Origin: Symsagittifera roscoffensis
Taxonomy: Eukaryota > Xenacoelomorpha > Acoela > Convolutidae
Assembly: GCF_963678635.1 (NCBI RefSeq)
Contig: NC_087067.1
Location: forward strand, 38,599,682-38,659,681
DNA: 60,000 bases
Direction: 5' to 3'
A program made the translations under genes and the position numbers. The notes beneath the pieces are model-generated. The model made no database searches. It was given only the letters and a program-made list of their open reading frames with translations, and was not told the origin of the DNA. Positions 9,854 through 21,400 of the stretch are shown piece after piece; position 1 is the stretch's first letter; each line of letters begins with the position of its first letter.

Positions 9854-10357
9854 AGCTTTGTGATGTTTTGCATGTTTAGTAATTGAGATATTATTGGTTC
9901 AAAACTATTTTTCTTACTAAAGTGTATATTTAGAGCTATAATAACTGAGGAAAAGTCAGACAAAACATACAATTTTATCGAAATTGACATAAAACACTAA
10001 CCAATTATGAAATGATTTTCCAGTATTTATTTATGAAATTACAGATAAATGTATTTAATAACTGTTTTCATCAAAGTTTAGCTAAATTTTGCCTCAAATT
10101 AAGAAAATTACAAACAAGAATGTATATTTAGTTGAAAACATTGTCATTATTTTTCTTAGATTTTTTGAATTTCATTGGTTGTTTTCAATTTTTTTCTGCC
10201 TTAGTTTGAGGTTTTTATTGGCTACATGAATTTCCTTGAAACTAATTAGACTCTAAATAATCAAAAAATATTTACGGTGACTGTTATTTCAAAATACTTT
10301 AAAAATGATAAAACAATTCGAGTTTTTTAAGTTTCTTCATATATTTCAGTAAGAAAA
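9854..10357. other. AT-rich spacer, no gene seen
   Basis: About 500 bases between two plus-strand genes. It contains AT-rich simple sequence and no open frame of note. The last 30 bases (ttcttcatatatttcag) resemble a splice acceptor just before the ATG at 10358, which may be chance. Confidence 0.5.
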
Positions 10358-10911
10358 ATGTTTCCATCAAAAGCGTTTTCAATGTCTGAATTGAACATTT
10401 ATCAGATTTTAAAATTTAACTACTACAAAAAACTACAAGAGTGGTGGTCAGATGAAATTGATGGAGATTGTATTAGTTTTAATTTGTATAGACACACAGA
10501 AATTTCAATAGTTTTGTTAAAAAGATGGAGAGGAGATTACAAAAAAGAAGAGTACTGTCATATTTATCAACAATGTTTTTTTTAGAAGAGTTAACTCAGA
10601 TTGGGTGGTCGATCAGTAAAAAACAAAACAAGGGAAGAGCCTATGAAACAGAAATTGGAGATAAGGAACATCAATTCGATTACTGTTTTGAATTTGATAC
10701 AAATACAAATTCCAGATTTGTCAGAATATCTTTTGATCGTTTATCCAAATTTAATAGACTTCCGGTTGTTTATACTACAATATACCAAAAAGAAAACGAT
10801 AAAAACGTATATTTTGGTAATTTTTTTTTTCACTGGTTAGAAATAGAACAAATCGGAAAAGTTTTGATCGAAATTTCAAAATTTGAATTGAATATCGAAA
10901 AAACAATATAA
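10358..10911 (+). pseudogene. Second two-domain PC4-like protein, broken at a T8 run
   Basis: An ATG at 10358 opens a frame ending in YQQCFF at a run of eight T (about 10574). The frame one base away is open across this point and continues LEELTQIGW to TAA at 10909-10911. The protein would be about 184 residues. Its second half (RFVRISFDRLSKFNRLPVVY, then FFFHWLEIEQIGKVL) aligns by eye with the second half of the 9314 protein. The first half (ISFNLYRHTE, RRWRGDYKKEEY-like) has the same layout. So it is a diverged paralogue, inactivated by a one-base change in a homopolymer unless that is an assembly error. Confidence 0.5.
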
Positions 10912-11149
10912 ACTAGACAAGAAGTCTCATTTATCCCACTATGGTATCAAACTTTAAATCTTAGTTATGTTGGAAAAATTCAATAAAATGTATTGATTAA
11001 GAAATTTCATAAACATAGTCTGGTTCTGATCTACAAAGTGTTCAAAATCTGTGATTACTTCATTCTGATTGGTTATTAACACAAATAATGACTGTGAAAG
11101 TATCCTCAAAATCTACAAATTTTAAATAAATTGTTGAAAACTTCATGAG

Positions 11150-11400
11150 AAGAAGAGCTCAACTCTGATTGGTTGACTTTAAACTTCTTGAAAATTTCAT
11201 GACTTTTGCAGCTCAATTCTGATAGGTTGACATTGAATTTGTTGAAAATTACATGACTTTTGAAGCTCAATTCTGATTGGTGGACATTGAATTTGTCAAA
11301 AATCACATGACTATTGAAGCTCAATTCTGATTGGTTGATATCAGAAAAGATAAAAGTTTCCTTGTAATTATTGCTCGATTCTGATTGGTTGATATTTTAA
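11150..11400. repeat. 54-bp tandem repeat, each unit with an inverted CCAAT box
   Basis: Five units at 54-bp spacing, with GATTGG (or GATAGG) boxes at 11168, 11222, 11276, 11330 and 11383. Units share ctcaattctgattggttga and a ttgaa-ttgttgaaaat-catgac segment. An extra ATTGG lies at 11068. This is the third CCAAT array in the left cluster and may be a promoter for genes lost or not recognised to the right. Confidence 0.7.
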
Positions 11401-13773
11401 AAGTTCAAATCGTCGTGAAGCTTTCCATGGAACTCGATCCGAAAACTTTTAATCAACAGTAAAAACTCCCTTGGTTGCAAGCTTGCGGAGATTTGTTGTG
11501 ATAAATTTGAAGTAAAGTGCATAACATCTGCTAATGAGTGTTTAAGTATTCGCCTAAAAATTGTAAAACTTGGATATTTGGAAAACATCAACTAATTGAA
11601 AGGTTTTTTGTAGTTGCTATTTTAAAGTTTTCCTTGTTTAGTGCTTGTAAAAGTGTTCATAGAGCAGAGCTTTTTAAGCAGATAATGTGGTTTGACTTAT
11701 TAAGAATTATGTTTTTCTATTGATCTTTTGATGATTTCAGAAAAGAAATTGATAAATGACCTGGAAAAATGTATATTTTGCTAAACTTTGAAAGTTTCAA
11801 GATAATGATATACATCATTCCAACTAAAAATTTAGTCTAAAATAGAAATTCAGATTTAAAACAGCATTATACAGTTATGAGCTTGAGAAAATCCTTTAAA
11901 GCTTATCAGTAAAGGGTTTATGGTTTTAATTCAGCTTCGGATTATTGATCGTTCGTTGAAACGATACATTTTTCCATCTAAAATTCAATTTTCAAGTAAA
12001 AATTTGCTCAAATTGGATTCATTTGGTAGATAGTAGATGAAGCAGAAACTGAGAAAATGCTAAAATGAGATAGAAACTCAATTTAATCCTTAAGAGATTT
12101 ACATTCTTTTACTAAAATTTAGCTTATAAAGTATATCTTGTGAAAAAATCCGACATAAAAATTCTCAAAGTCCTTGGTACTTTTGGTACTTTATATGAAA
12201 TATTTGGTACTTTATATGAAAGATCAAATGTTTTGAAGATAATTTTTGAAAAGCAAACCCAATTCGACATCTTTTGGAAGAAAATACATAAAGCATAAAT
12301 CGAAAACTTGCTTTCAAGATCTACTTTTCCTTGCTACACAATACTACATAGAATATACAACACTATATACAATACATTACTACATTTTTACTACATAGAG
12401 TTTTTTTTTTCTTAATAAAAATCAGAAAATTACACAATTGTTCCAGTTTGCACCTTGCTTTGCTTTGCTAAATCAATTTTTTGAGACTCGCTCTTTCAGA
12501 AGTTTTTATATTGTAGATGTTAGGAACTAGGTTCTCTTGCGTATTTCCGGAAATTTTCAGATTATAACTAATAGAGCTGCTCCTAATTTGTTCTTAGATC
12601 GTAAAAATACACCTTTATATTCTCACTGTGTACATATATTTTTGAATGCTTTAACTAGCACCAATTCTTTCTCACTTGGATATTTTTGAGAAAATTTCCG
12701 TCATAAATTAAGAAAAAAAGCGAGTTAATAACTATTTTGCAAGAAAAGTGATAGTTAATGATTCCAAAATGTGTATTTTTGCTTAAATAGTTTACAATAG
12801 CAACTGAACAGGGGAACTTCGAGGAAGATATTAACATTTTTTATTGTAATAATCATACGGTATCAGTTCTAATTTCATCTCTGCTAGCAAATTGTTCGTT
12901 CAATTGATACTATTTTCCTCCTAAATTCTCCAGTTTTGACTAAATTTTCTAGTAAAGTGTGTTCAATAGCGAAAACATGTTTTAAACAGAAAGCAAGGAT
13001 AACTTTAAAACATGGAAAACTCTACGGAAAATCTTGAAAGTTATGTTGCAGAAGCAACAGAGAGATAATCATCAGTTATGAAGAAGTTTTTGTTGAATTT
13101 GAGCCAATATCGAATAAATTTTTAAGAAACATTTATCCCATTTTAAACAAATTTAGCAATAAACTGTTCATTTTTATCAATAATCAGAAATTGCTAATTT
13201 TTAACATGAAAAATTGCTCACAAGTTGTAATTTTTGTACAACTTTGGGTAATTCAATGAGAAAAAAATGAGGAGGAGTTGAATCATGGAGTTTGATTTAG
13301 AAATTTCATAGGATATTACCCTTAATGTTCATTTGAATTGAGATTCCTAAAAATACTCCCTGAACTGGACAAAAAAAACAGTTAAAAACCAAAGTAAAGG
13401 TTCGAAATGGAAAATTTCATGTAAATTTGATTAATTTTTATTTTACCTTCTCGAAAATTACGACTAATTTCACTGTTTTCCGGAAGTTTCAATATTGATT
13501 CTGCTACTATGAACCTTCTTTTCAGTGTTTAGAGCATTGTATAACCAAATATTTAGCTCAAATTAAGGTAAATTTCATCGTATTTCAATATTTTGAGAAA
13601 AATTTGTTGAAAAAGACATTTTTTTATTCAAAATTTTGTATCATTGTCTCAACATAATGCCAATTAACATACAGTCTTAGCTTATTTTTAAAATCTATAC
13701 GTAAAAGTATGTTTAAAATTAGATCAAAAGCAACAATACATTAGCCAAAATTATGAGATTTCTGCAATTTTTT
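11401..13773. other. AT-rich DNA without a recognisable gene
   Basis: I find no credible coding region, RNA gene or mobile element here. Open frames are short and low-complexity. A short stretch of tactacata-type simple sequence lies around 12345-12400. Confidence 0.6.
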
Positions 13774-13925
13774 CCAAATACTTGAAATTTTTGCAATTTT
13801 TTCCAAATACTTGAAATTTTTGCAATTTTTTCCAAATACTTGAAATTTTTGCAATTTTTTCCAAATACTTGAAATTTTTGCAATTTTTTCCAAATACTTG
13901 AAATTTTTGCAAATTTTTTCTCAAA
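13774..13925. repeat. 29-bp tandem repeat, five copies
   Basis: ccaaatacttgaa begins at 13774, 13803, 13832, 13861 and 13890, an exact 29-bp period, each unit followed by atttttgcaatttttt. The units are identical and adjoin with no spacers, so this is a minisatellite rather than a CRISPR array. Confidence 0.9.
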
Positions 13926-14339
13926 AAATATGAATTTTTTCGAAATTTCAGTAGGTTTCAGCATTGTTTCAGTTAGATAGAAAGTAAGATTATTTAATAA
14001 ATTAGGTCAAATAATAGCTAACCTTATCGTGTTTTGAATTTTTTCGAAAAATTTTTTTTGATAAAATTTCCAAGTTTTTGCACAAAAACTCTTACCATTG
14101 ACTTACCATGCACCAAAAAACTAAATACATAACCTTTATTCTACACGTAATTAACAATTAACTGTTCCCAATTAGATAACGCGCTCCAAAAACTTTGCGA
14201 AAAAAATGAACAAAAACCAAAAAATTTTCGTTTTTCTTTCTCTTACCATCACACTGAAACCTTACCATCGGTATTCCCTATTTTAATACATTGTAGACTC
14301 TATACCCAATCTTAATACATAGCTTGAAGACCGGATGCT

Positions 14340-15661
14340 CTATTCCCTATCTTAATACATGTGGGTCTTCAGGGTCCCCTCCCCCTGATCAGCTCCAACA
14401 TCTACTACTTGTGCATTTGAGAGTTCGTCACGAACACGGTTGTAAATAAAATGAAAGAGGATTTTTTTCTGGAACAAGAGACAATCGAGGTAAAATACTG
14501 ATGCCTCTGTAGTTACACACATCAATTTTACTGCCAGATTTGAAAAAAGGTATAACATACGCTTGTTTCCAAATATTTGGCCAGAGACGCGTAGAAATAA
14601 TGCAAGTAAAAAGAACGTAAACGAGCGGCACTAAAATTATTGGCACTCTTTCTAATAATGAAGGGGGGGATACCATCAGCTGCAACCGACGCAGTGTCCA
14701 GAATTTTCTTTAAGAGCAGTTCAACATCACTGGAACTAAAATTGACTTCATCTAGTTTAATACCAGTGTCTTCGCTCACTTCAGGCATCGGCGTAGAAAA
14801 ATCACTCCTGTTTAAAAACCGAAGATAAAAACGTATTGAATAAATTCGCTTTGCCATGGTCGTTTGACGCTTTTACTGACATGTAAGTAATTTCAGCAGG
14901 TAGCATACCATCACCAAAATAAATTTTAAGAAGTTTGTAACAATTATTTATATCAAGAGTTTCAAAATTAGATACTAATGTTAATTTGTCAAGCTCAACG
15001 GACTCCATAAGGGTAGCCTGCAAATCACCAAGCTTGTGAGAGCTAAGTAACCCAACAGACTTTAACCGTCTCTTCTCAATAGCAACCATATTAGTGACGT
15101 GAACAGAGTGGCTAGAAAAATAAAAGGGTAAAAGCTGCCTTTTCTTGCGCTTCACATTAACAGACATGTAAACTGCATTTATTAGGATGTTGTACTAACT
15201 ATTAAAAAAGGTTGAGCATCTATTTGATAATAGTACGGAAGAAAATTGTTGAAATACATCAGACCAAGGTCAAAATTAGAAAGATTAAAACTGCCTTTAG
15301 AGTAAACGGGAACATCGCAGGAACTGGATGTCCGTTCTTAGTAATTAATGTGAATGTTGATAGAAATTGGATAATGATCTGAACAAAAAGTGCTCGAAAG
15401 GACAGATACAGAGCAAAGATTTGGACAGTTAGTAACAAAAATGTCTAAAAATTTGCCGTTTATATGAGTACTGTTCTTGACTAATTGAACGCGATTAAAC
15501 TGTTCAAACAAATCAATGATTGAATTTGAATAGTCTGAACAAGCGTTATAAGACGTCCGACAGATATCTGGGGAATTAAAGTCGCCGCAAATACAAATAA
15601 AGCCATCAGGATGCCTAGCAGCAAATCTACTAGTATATGATAAAATACACGATTTGAGCAC
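14340..15661 (-). mobile_element. Non-LTR retrotransposon (LINE), downstream half: endonuclease end and start of reverse transcriptase, decayed and 3'-truncated
   Basis: Minus strand. 15661-15338 encodes the end of an EEP-type endonuclease: GDFNSPD and SDHYPI carry catalytic Asn, Asp and His. 15167-14802 is the usual linker before reverse transcriptase (ASNDHGKANLFNTFLSSVF). 14857-14428, in shifted frames, gives VAADGIPPFIIRKSA and NYRGISILPRLSLV, the first conserved blocks of LINE reverse transcriptase, and then HFIYNRVRDELSNAQ in another frame. The match ends near 14340, before the catalytic YADD region, so the 3' end is missing; LINEs normally lose their 5' end. Several frameshifts show it is old. 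The upstream half lies at 43748-44559, separated by the LTR element. Confidence 0.82.
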
Positions 15662-16595
15662 TGTAACATTCGCCCGGAAGATACATATCGACGGATAACA
15701 AAACTAAGTCTTAAGACGACTGGCTAGCGTCTAAACAGAGCTTTGCATGTTTTTCACCGTCTCTACCAAGCCAGTACTTTTCGGTGGTCTTTCTTACATC
15801 GGGTCGACAAAAACGTTACTGTTCTCCGGCTTCGACCAGAACGCTCAAATTAACTGAATTACATGCAAAAATAGTGAGCTCATGGCTGGGTCTCAGTATC
15901 CCCAGACCACGAGGTCACTCCTAAAAACAGGGCTACTATTTATTATATTAATATTGTTTTTGTTCAGTAGATAAAAATCATCATCTCCATCGAAGATGGA
16001 TCAACCCTTTCCCCCAACTCTTAGCACCTCATCCCTGTCAAAACTAATCCAAATATCAATTAAATTCAAGTCAGGACATGACAGGATGCTAAAAGTTCAT
16101 ATGAGTCAATAAAAGTTTTCCGTCCCGAGACCCTTCCGGATTCTTGAATCCGGTGAATCAAGCTCCTTAAGTTCGATTTCACGACAACACGGAAGGCTGG
16201 TTTCTTACCCTTCACCGTTGTTCGCAACGGCCTTGCAACTATTGTAGCAGCACAATAGTTGCAACTCGGAACGTTCTCTGCACTCTGCTGCTGTTTTTCT
16301 TCAATTTCGACTTCTTCAATTTCGATAAAGTTGTTCTCGTCAGCGCAACTAACGTTGTTGTTGTGTTTTTTCACTCGTTTTTGTTAAAAATGGCCGTTTC
16401 AGCATTTCTCAGAAATGTGACGTCATCATTCGGATTTTTGAAATTTTAAAATACTAGAATATTCTAGCCTTCACCGTTTGGCTAAACGTTCCAATAACGC
16501 CCTTAGTTCATAAAAACCACCAATCCGGAAGGCTTACTGCTAAAATTCCGAATTCTGCAGAGATTGCATTTTTCACATTCTGGTCGAATGTCACA
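15662..16595 (-). repeat. 3' LTR of the giant element (left copy)
   Basis: 934 bp, 5 differences from the copy at 42814. On the minus strand it begins TGTGACATTCG and ends CGAATGTTACA. It contains TGACGTCA (CRE, 16418-16425), a perfect palindrome ccggattc-tt-gaatccgg (16136-16153), and AATAAA on the minus strand near 15940, a plausible polyadenylation signal. Confidence 0.95.
16418..16425. promoter_or_regulatory. CRE octamer in the LTR (left copy; the same in the right copy at 43570-43577)
   Basis: Perfect TGACGTCA in the U3 portion, in the context GTGACGTCATC. The same octamer fills the array at 2723-2910. A likely CREB/ATF-responsive promoter element of the retrotransposon (inference). Confidence 0.6.
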
Positions 16596-16612
16596 TACTC
16601 CCCGGACAGTCC
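16596..16612 (-). other. Candidate polypurine tract
   Basis: Directly inside the 3' LTR, the minus strand reads GTCCGGGGAGTA and then the LTR start TGTGACATTCG. A purine run abutting the 3' LTR is where plus-strand DNA synthesis is primed. The run GGGGAG is short but correctly placed. Closely similar TTGTCCGGGGAG sequences recur inside pol (about 30826, 33313, 33379, 33445). Confidence 0.6.
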
Positions 16613-17414
16613 GGTCAATGTCCTCATTGAATCGCGCAATGTTCTAAATGGTTACAGTGTCATCGAACAGAATTTACAAAATGCACGAAATTACTTTTAT
16701 CTACGTCACATCGACTCACTGCAGAATATAAATGGCATCATACTACATCATTATAGCCTTCAAATTCTTTCATTAATCTGCACATTGAGGATATGACTTA
16801 AGATAAAACATATTTTCTGACTTCCAGTGTCAATGTCCCAATTGAAACTTTTTCTCTTAGATTTAAAAGGTGTTGGCTTGCAGGACAGTCCTGCCAACCA
16901 ACAAGCTAAAATTTTCCTACTATGCTCCTTCCCTTCGGAAATCTTGCTTGTTTATTGTCCTGAATATTAAAACTAAGAAACTTTGTGGTTAGAAAGAACA
17001 ATGCAACAATCTCCCTCTTCGAGAGATTACTCAAGCCTTCCACATGACCAGAAAGTGATCAGTCTTCCTAAGTGATTAAAAACAATCATGCAGGCTGGAA
17101 TATTTAAATATACTCTTCCCTCAAGCCTTTCTAAATAAATAATAAGTGAGTGTCTCTAAAGCCACTTCAACTAAAACCAAAATGCAAATTTATAAATGCA
17201 ACAATTTCAAAACTCAACTAAATGTTTCAGTTTTCAATTACAACTTGGTTGCTTGGTTTCTCACTTGAGTTTTTCACACACACAAAACATTTCTGAGTTT
17301 TGACTTTTCTTCATCATCCCTTTGTTCTCTTCTTTTTTCGTCGTTTAGAAGTTCTAAAACTTCTAAATTCTTCTAATTTTCTTTCTTGCTGCCTCTAGTT
17401 TTCTCGACCATTCG
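16613..17414 (-). other. 3' untranslated region of the giant element
   Basis: About 800 bases between the end of the ORF4 continuation and the polypurine tract. It is AT-rich compared with the coding interior. No conserved frame seen. Confidence 0.55.
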
Positions 17415-18404
17415 TCAATGCTCCATTTCCTCCTCCTGTGACACTGACTCCGCACTTTCGGTTTCCGTGTCTTGTAGCACGTCATTGACTATCCTGACGC
17501 TGTTGGAAGCCGTCCTCCAACACTTCTGCTCTTCCACCCTCTGTTTACAGCAAGGTAGGGGATCCACGTTTGATTCTCTGTTTCTACAGAAGCTGTTGTG
17601 GAGACACAACGTCACGTTTCTCTCCAAATCTTCTTTCAGCATCTCTGCCTTCTCATTTCCACTACGCTCGCTCGTCCTGGAAATTCTTTTCACAGCGGTG
17701 GTCACTGCATTCCGATGAGTCACGAAAGCTCGCTTGAAATCTACTGCCCCAATGTCCAGCTGATATTCACTGTACACTCTGCCATGTTTCGACATATGCT
17801 TTTTCGCATACTCGTACAACCATGCAGTCATGTTAGCTCTGAACCATGGCATCAATCGTTTTCTTGCCCATATCTTCTTCACTTCCATCGGAATGTTTAG
17901 AACTTTGCACATTGTCTCAAAAAGATCTAAATATTTTAGACAATCTAATTTCCGCAATTGTTCTCTCGTCGGTGCCTCCTGTCTATTATTTTCTCTCACA
18001 TGAGCTTCCAGCCATTGTATTGCCATCATAACTCCCACTATCACTATTGTTACGGGCTGTGATGAATCTGGTAAACCCATGGAGAGCAGCTCTCCAGAGT
18101 CCCAGATCAACATCAGATTACTACGCTTGGGATACCACCAGGTCTGCAGCAAGCAGTGGCAAGGAAACTCATCATGCGTCAACATGATGCTCCTCCAATT
18201 ACGTTTTCCCGAAGCTTCCAGCAATGGTTCCACTTCCATCATCACTCGGTGGATTTCATCATTCTCATCTACTGCATTGTATTCTGTGACAGTTGATCCT
18301 CCCTGTTTCTGTTTTTCGAAGTCACTGAAATTCCCGCTCACATATCCCATGAACTTCTTTCCTAGTATTGACTCCAACTCTGGTATTGACTCCAACTCCA
18401 ACAA
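17415..18404 (-). CDS. ORF4 of the giant element, C-terminal part in a shifted frame
   Basis: Open for 330 codons on the minus strand. It overlaps the end of the main ORF4 frame (18322-18404) in a different frame. The overlap contains a 17-base near-perfect direct repeat (ttggagtcaatac) that gives the peptide LESIPELESIL in this frame. The N-terminal continuation is not initiated by ATG, so it is best read as the tail of ORF4 displaced by an indel in the GA-rich stretch near 18415-18425. It ends in an acidic segment (DTETESAESVSQEEEMEH). A hydrophobic stretch, VTIVIVGVMMAIQWL, could be a membrane or core helix. No family is recognised. Confidence 0.6.
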   Translation of the reverse strand: MLELESIPELESILGKKFMGYVSGNFSDFEKQKQGGSTVTEYNAVDENDEIHRVMMEVEPLLEASGKRNWRSIMLTHDEFPCHCLLQTWWYPKRSNLMLIWDSGELLSMGLPDSSQPVTIVIVGVMMAIQWLEAHVRENNRQEAPTREQLRKLDCLKYLDLFETMCKVLNIPMEVKKIWARKRLMPWFRANMTAWLYEYAKKHMSKHGRVYSEYQLDIGAVDFKRAFVTHRNAVTTAVKRISRTSERSGNEKAEMLKEDLERNVTLCLHNSFCRNRESNVDPLPCCKQRVEEQKCWRTASNSVRIVNDVLQDTETESAESVSQEEEMEH

Positions 18405-21400
18405 TGGTTCTCTCTGGAATTGCTGAGAACATCTTACATAGTAACTCGTAAGACTTTTCAGACATCCTCGCTAATCTCACACACTTCGGCACTGAGAAGG
18501 CTTGATCCACAATCGTTCTTGTACTCTTTACGTCCACAGCTACGAAATGTACAGGATATCTGCTCTTGCACATTGGAGCCAACGTTGAGCCCACCAAATA
18601 TCGTGCTCCTGATGGTCCACAATAAGTTTCGCTGTGTCTGATGTTCATCTCTGTTTCGATTGCTTCCCTCCATTTTCCTATATACTTCTGCTCAGTCTGC
18701 AGAACTCCTGGGAATACTTCTACGCTGATGGCTGTGACCATCTCATGTTTCTGTTCTAGATTCAATAGTGACTCTAAAGAACCAAACATGCTGTAGAATC
18801 CTAGTGCAGTCACTAGATTCACATCGGTTCCTCCATGGCGATCTGCTATCAGTTCCGTTTCCGTTCTTGCTTTCATCACTACATTTCCAAACAATACTGT
18901 CAACTGCTTGTGTTGTTTCTCCAGGGTTTTCACACAGTCTAGACTTCCACAAACGTGACCCTCTAGTCCACAGACTCCCGCCAGACAGCTACCAGGTTTG
19001 ACCCAGTCTTCTGGTCCCCAGCGAGGCAACTCCACTTTATCTTCTCCGTTGCTCTTAGAGGCTGTTATCATCACATTATATATGATGTTGAGGTCACGCA
19101 GGTTACAGTCTGCATTCAGTTCCCTCTGTACGTCTTGTGTCGCCCGTAATATTGAGTCAGCGTTGGGACTAGGACACCATGATGGCCTCATAAATTCCCA
19201 CACTGCCATCAAGCTCGTTCTCAGTAACTCATCTGAGAATCCCAACCCAAACTCCACTCTCTTGTCGGATTTTGGTACTGAAGGTGCAGTCACCTCTTCT
19301 TCCAAGACCAGTCCCAATTTGGCCTGTGGATTGTTGACGCTTTTAATCGTTACAATTCTGGACGTCCAGAATCTTAGTAACACCGCCTGCTCGTAATCAA
19401 AGAAGCAATCACGTATGTCTTCACTCAGGAAAGGATTGTACGCTATCCCTATGATCCCAGATACATAGCTATATGACTTCTTTTTGATCGGTCCACAGTA
19501 TTCACTGGACTTCGGCAATGCTCCCATAGATTCTTTAGTGAGTCTCAGCTCCTTGTTTGAGAATCTTCTGATCTCATCTATCTTTTTCATCGGTTCCAAT
19601 TCTTCAGGTTCTTTCATGTTCACCCTCATCGGTTTACTTTGCTGCATGTCCAGCAGTGCTAGCAAGAACAAGGCTTTCGTTCGCTCATCGCCTTCCCTCA
19701 AGATTTTAACACAAGTGTTTAATGCAGGTACTGAAATCTGCTCTATCAGGAATCTAATAAAACAGAGAGCATCTCTCCGCTTCGCACACGCTACTGCTGC
19801 TCCCTCCTGGACTATCAGATCCCTCAGATTCGTCATAAGGAACACCTTTTCTTCTTTTGACCTTTTTCTTTCCTCTGAGTCATATTCTTCGCGAGTCAGT
19901 CCCATCATGCACCAGGCGAACCTGAGTTGTAACTCTGTCCTTACGTAAGGTACTGCCACGAGAGCATGTATTCTTGGTGTAGTCCTCATTTCTTCTTCGA
20001 AATACCTGAATACTACTGCTTTCCATGGAAGGCTCACTAACTGCTCGATCGTCTCCGCCTGCACGTCAGACGACGCCAAAGTTCCATACGCCTTCTGCTT
20101 GAGGGTGGTGCCTTGCAACATTGTTTCCAGATAACCCTCCATGGCTTTTTCTTCTTCCAGGGCCATTACATACCCTCTAGCCGAGTTTCGGTATTCCAAC
20201 ATCTCCATGTATCCACCGGTGGGTTCATCTATCGACACTGTCTCAGACACTGTTAGTCTGTTGTATTCCACTGGTGTTAGTTGTCCTGCAACACTTCCCT
20301 TTCCATGATTCATGGGAGATGGTTTGAAGTCCCTCATTTTACTCTCTCCACATTGACTGAGTATTTCCATTTCTAAAGTTGCTCCAGTCAGAGTGCGGTC
20401 ACTCCTTTTGGATTTATAACCGGTTGACTTTATTCCCGCCATGAGAATGGGTGGCACCATCGCTATATCAGTTAATATTCTATCTGTGCCAGACAATTGA
20501 TAATCACCTTGCCCCAAATCCATGACTTCTTCGACTCGCTTCCTTTTCGCTGAGTTACCAGCTTTCATCGATATTTCTGAATCCACTTTTGTCTTTCCAA
20601 TTCTCCTCGGCATCACTCTGCTGCCTAACTTCATTTTCATCGCATTGATTTTATCAATCACCATTTTCGATCGCATCGTTCCTCTCCTGGTCCTTGACAG
20701 GTACACCACCTCTCCTTCATCGTCCTGCGGTGTCATCTTGATGGGAGAATTCGCTTCACTCTCATCAGTGGCTGAGTCGATCACCAACTCACTCAGTCTC
20801 CCTTCACACTCATCAAGCTTGTCAAGTACTTCTCTCATCAAGGGTTGATTGAGACCTCTTTTGAGGATGGACTGGGTTCCATAGCTCTGAATCACAGTCC
20901 AGACTTCTTCCATGAACGCCACTCTGTCCAGCTTACATCCCGTCCTACTCTCGTGGTCTCGGTGATCTACTTCCCATTCTTCTTCGGGCAGCGTTCCCAA
21001 GAAAGGTACTCTGGCTGAGGCCTCTATTCTTCTCCTCCGAGGTGATTCCGTGAGGATTCTCTGGTCGTTATTTCTTGAATTGCCAGGAGAGCTGCTCTCC
21101 GGCAAATTCCGTTTCATTTCCTCAAAGGCTGACGGAGGTTCCAGTGTCGAGATGCCTTCATCCGCTGGCTCAGTCGTTTCCAACGTGTCTGCATTATTCT
21201 CAAGATCACTGAAGATATTGAAATCCAGGCTGGATGTTCCTCCTGTCGATGCCCTGTCGTCTTCCCCACCAGCTTGATCTTGTTGCATGGGTTCTTCAGT
21301 CTGACGGCTTCCACCCTGTCCGTCGTCTCCTTCTGACTTATCCTTATTCGAGTTCGATGGTCCTTGTTCGTCATTGTCGGCTTCTTCATGGAATCTCGGT

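Noticed and set aside
11106-11324. 72-codon minus-strand frame with SHVIFNKFNV repeats
   Set aside because: Produced by the 54-bp tandem repeat, a multiple of 3 in length, so it stays open without selection.
13774-13925. 29-bp repeats as a possible CRISPR array
   Set aside because: Units adjoin directly with no spacers, and the sequence is eukaryotic. A minisatellite.
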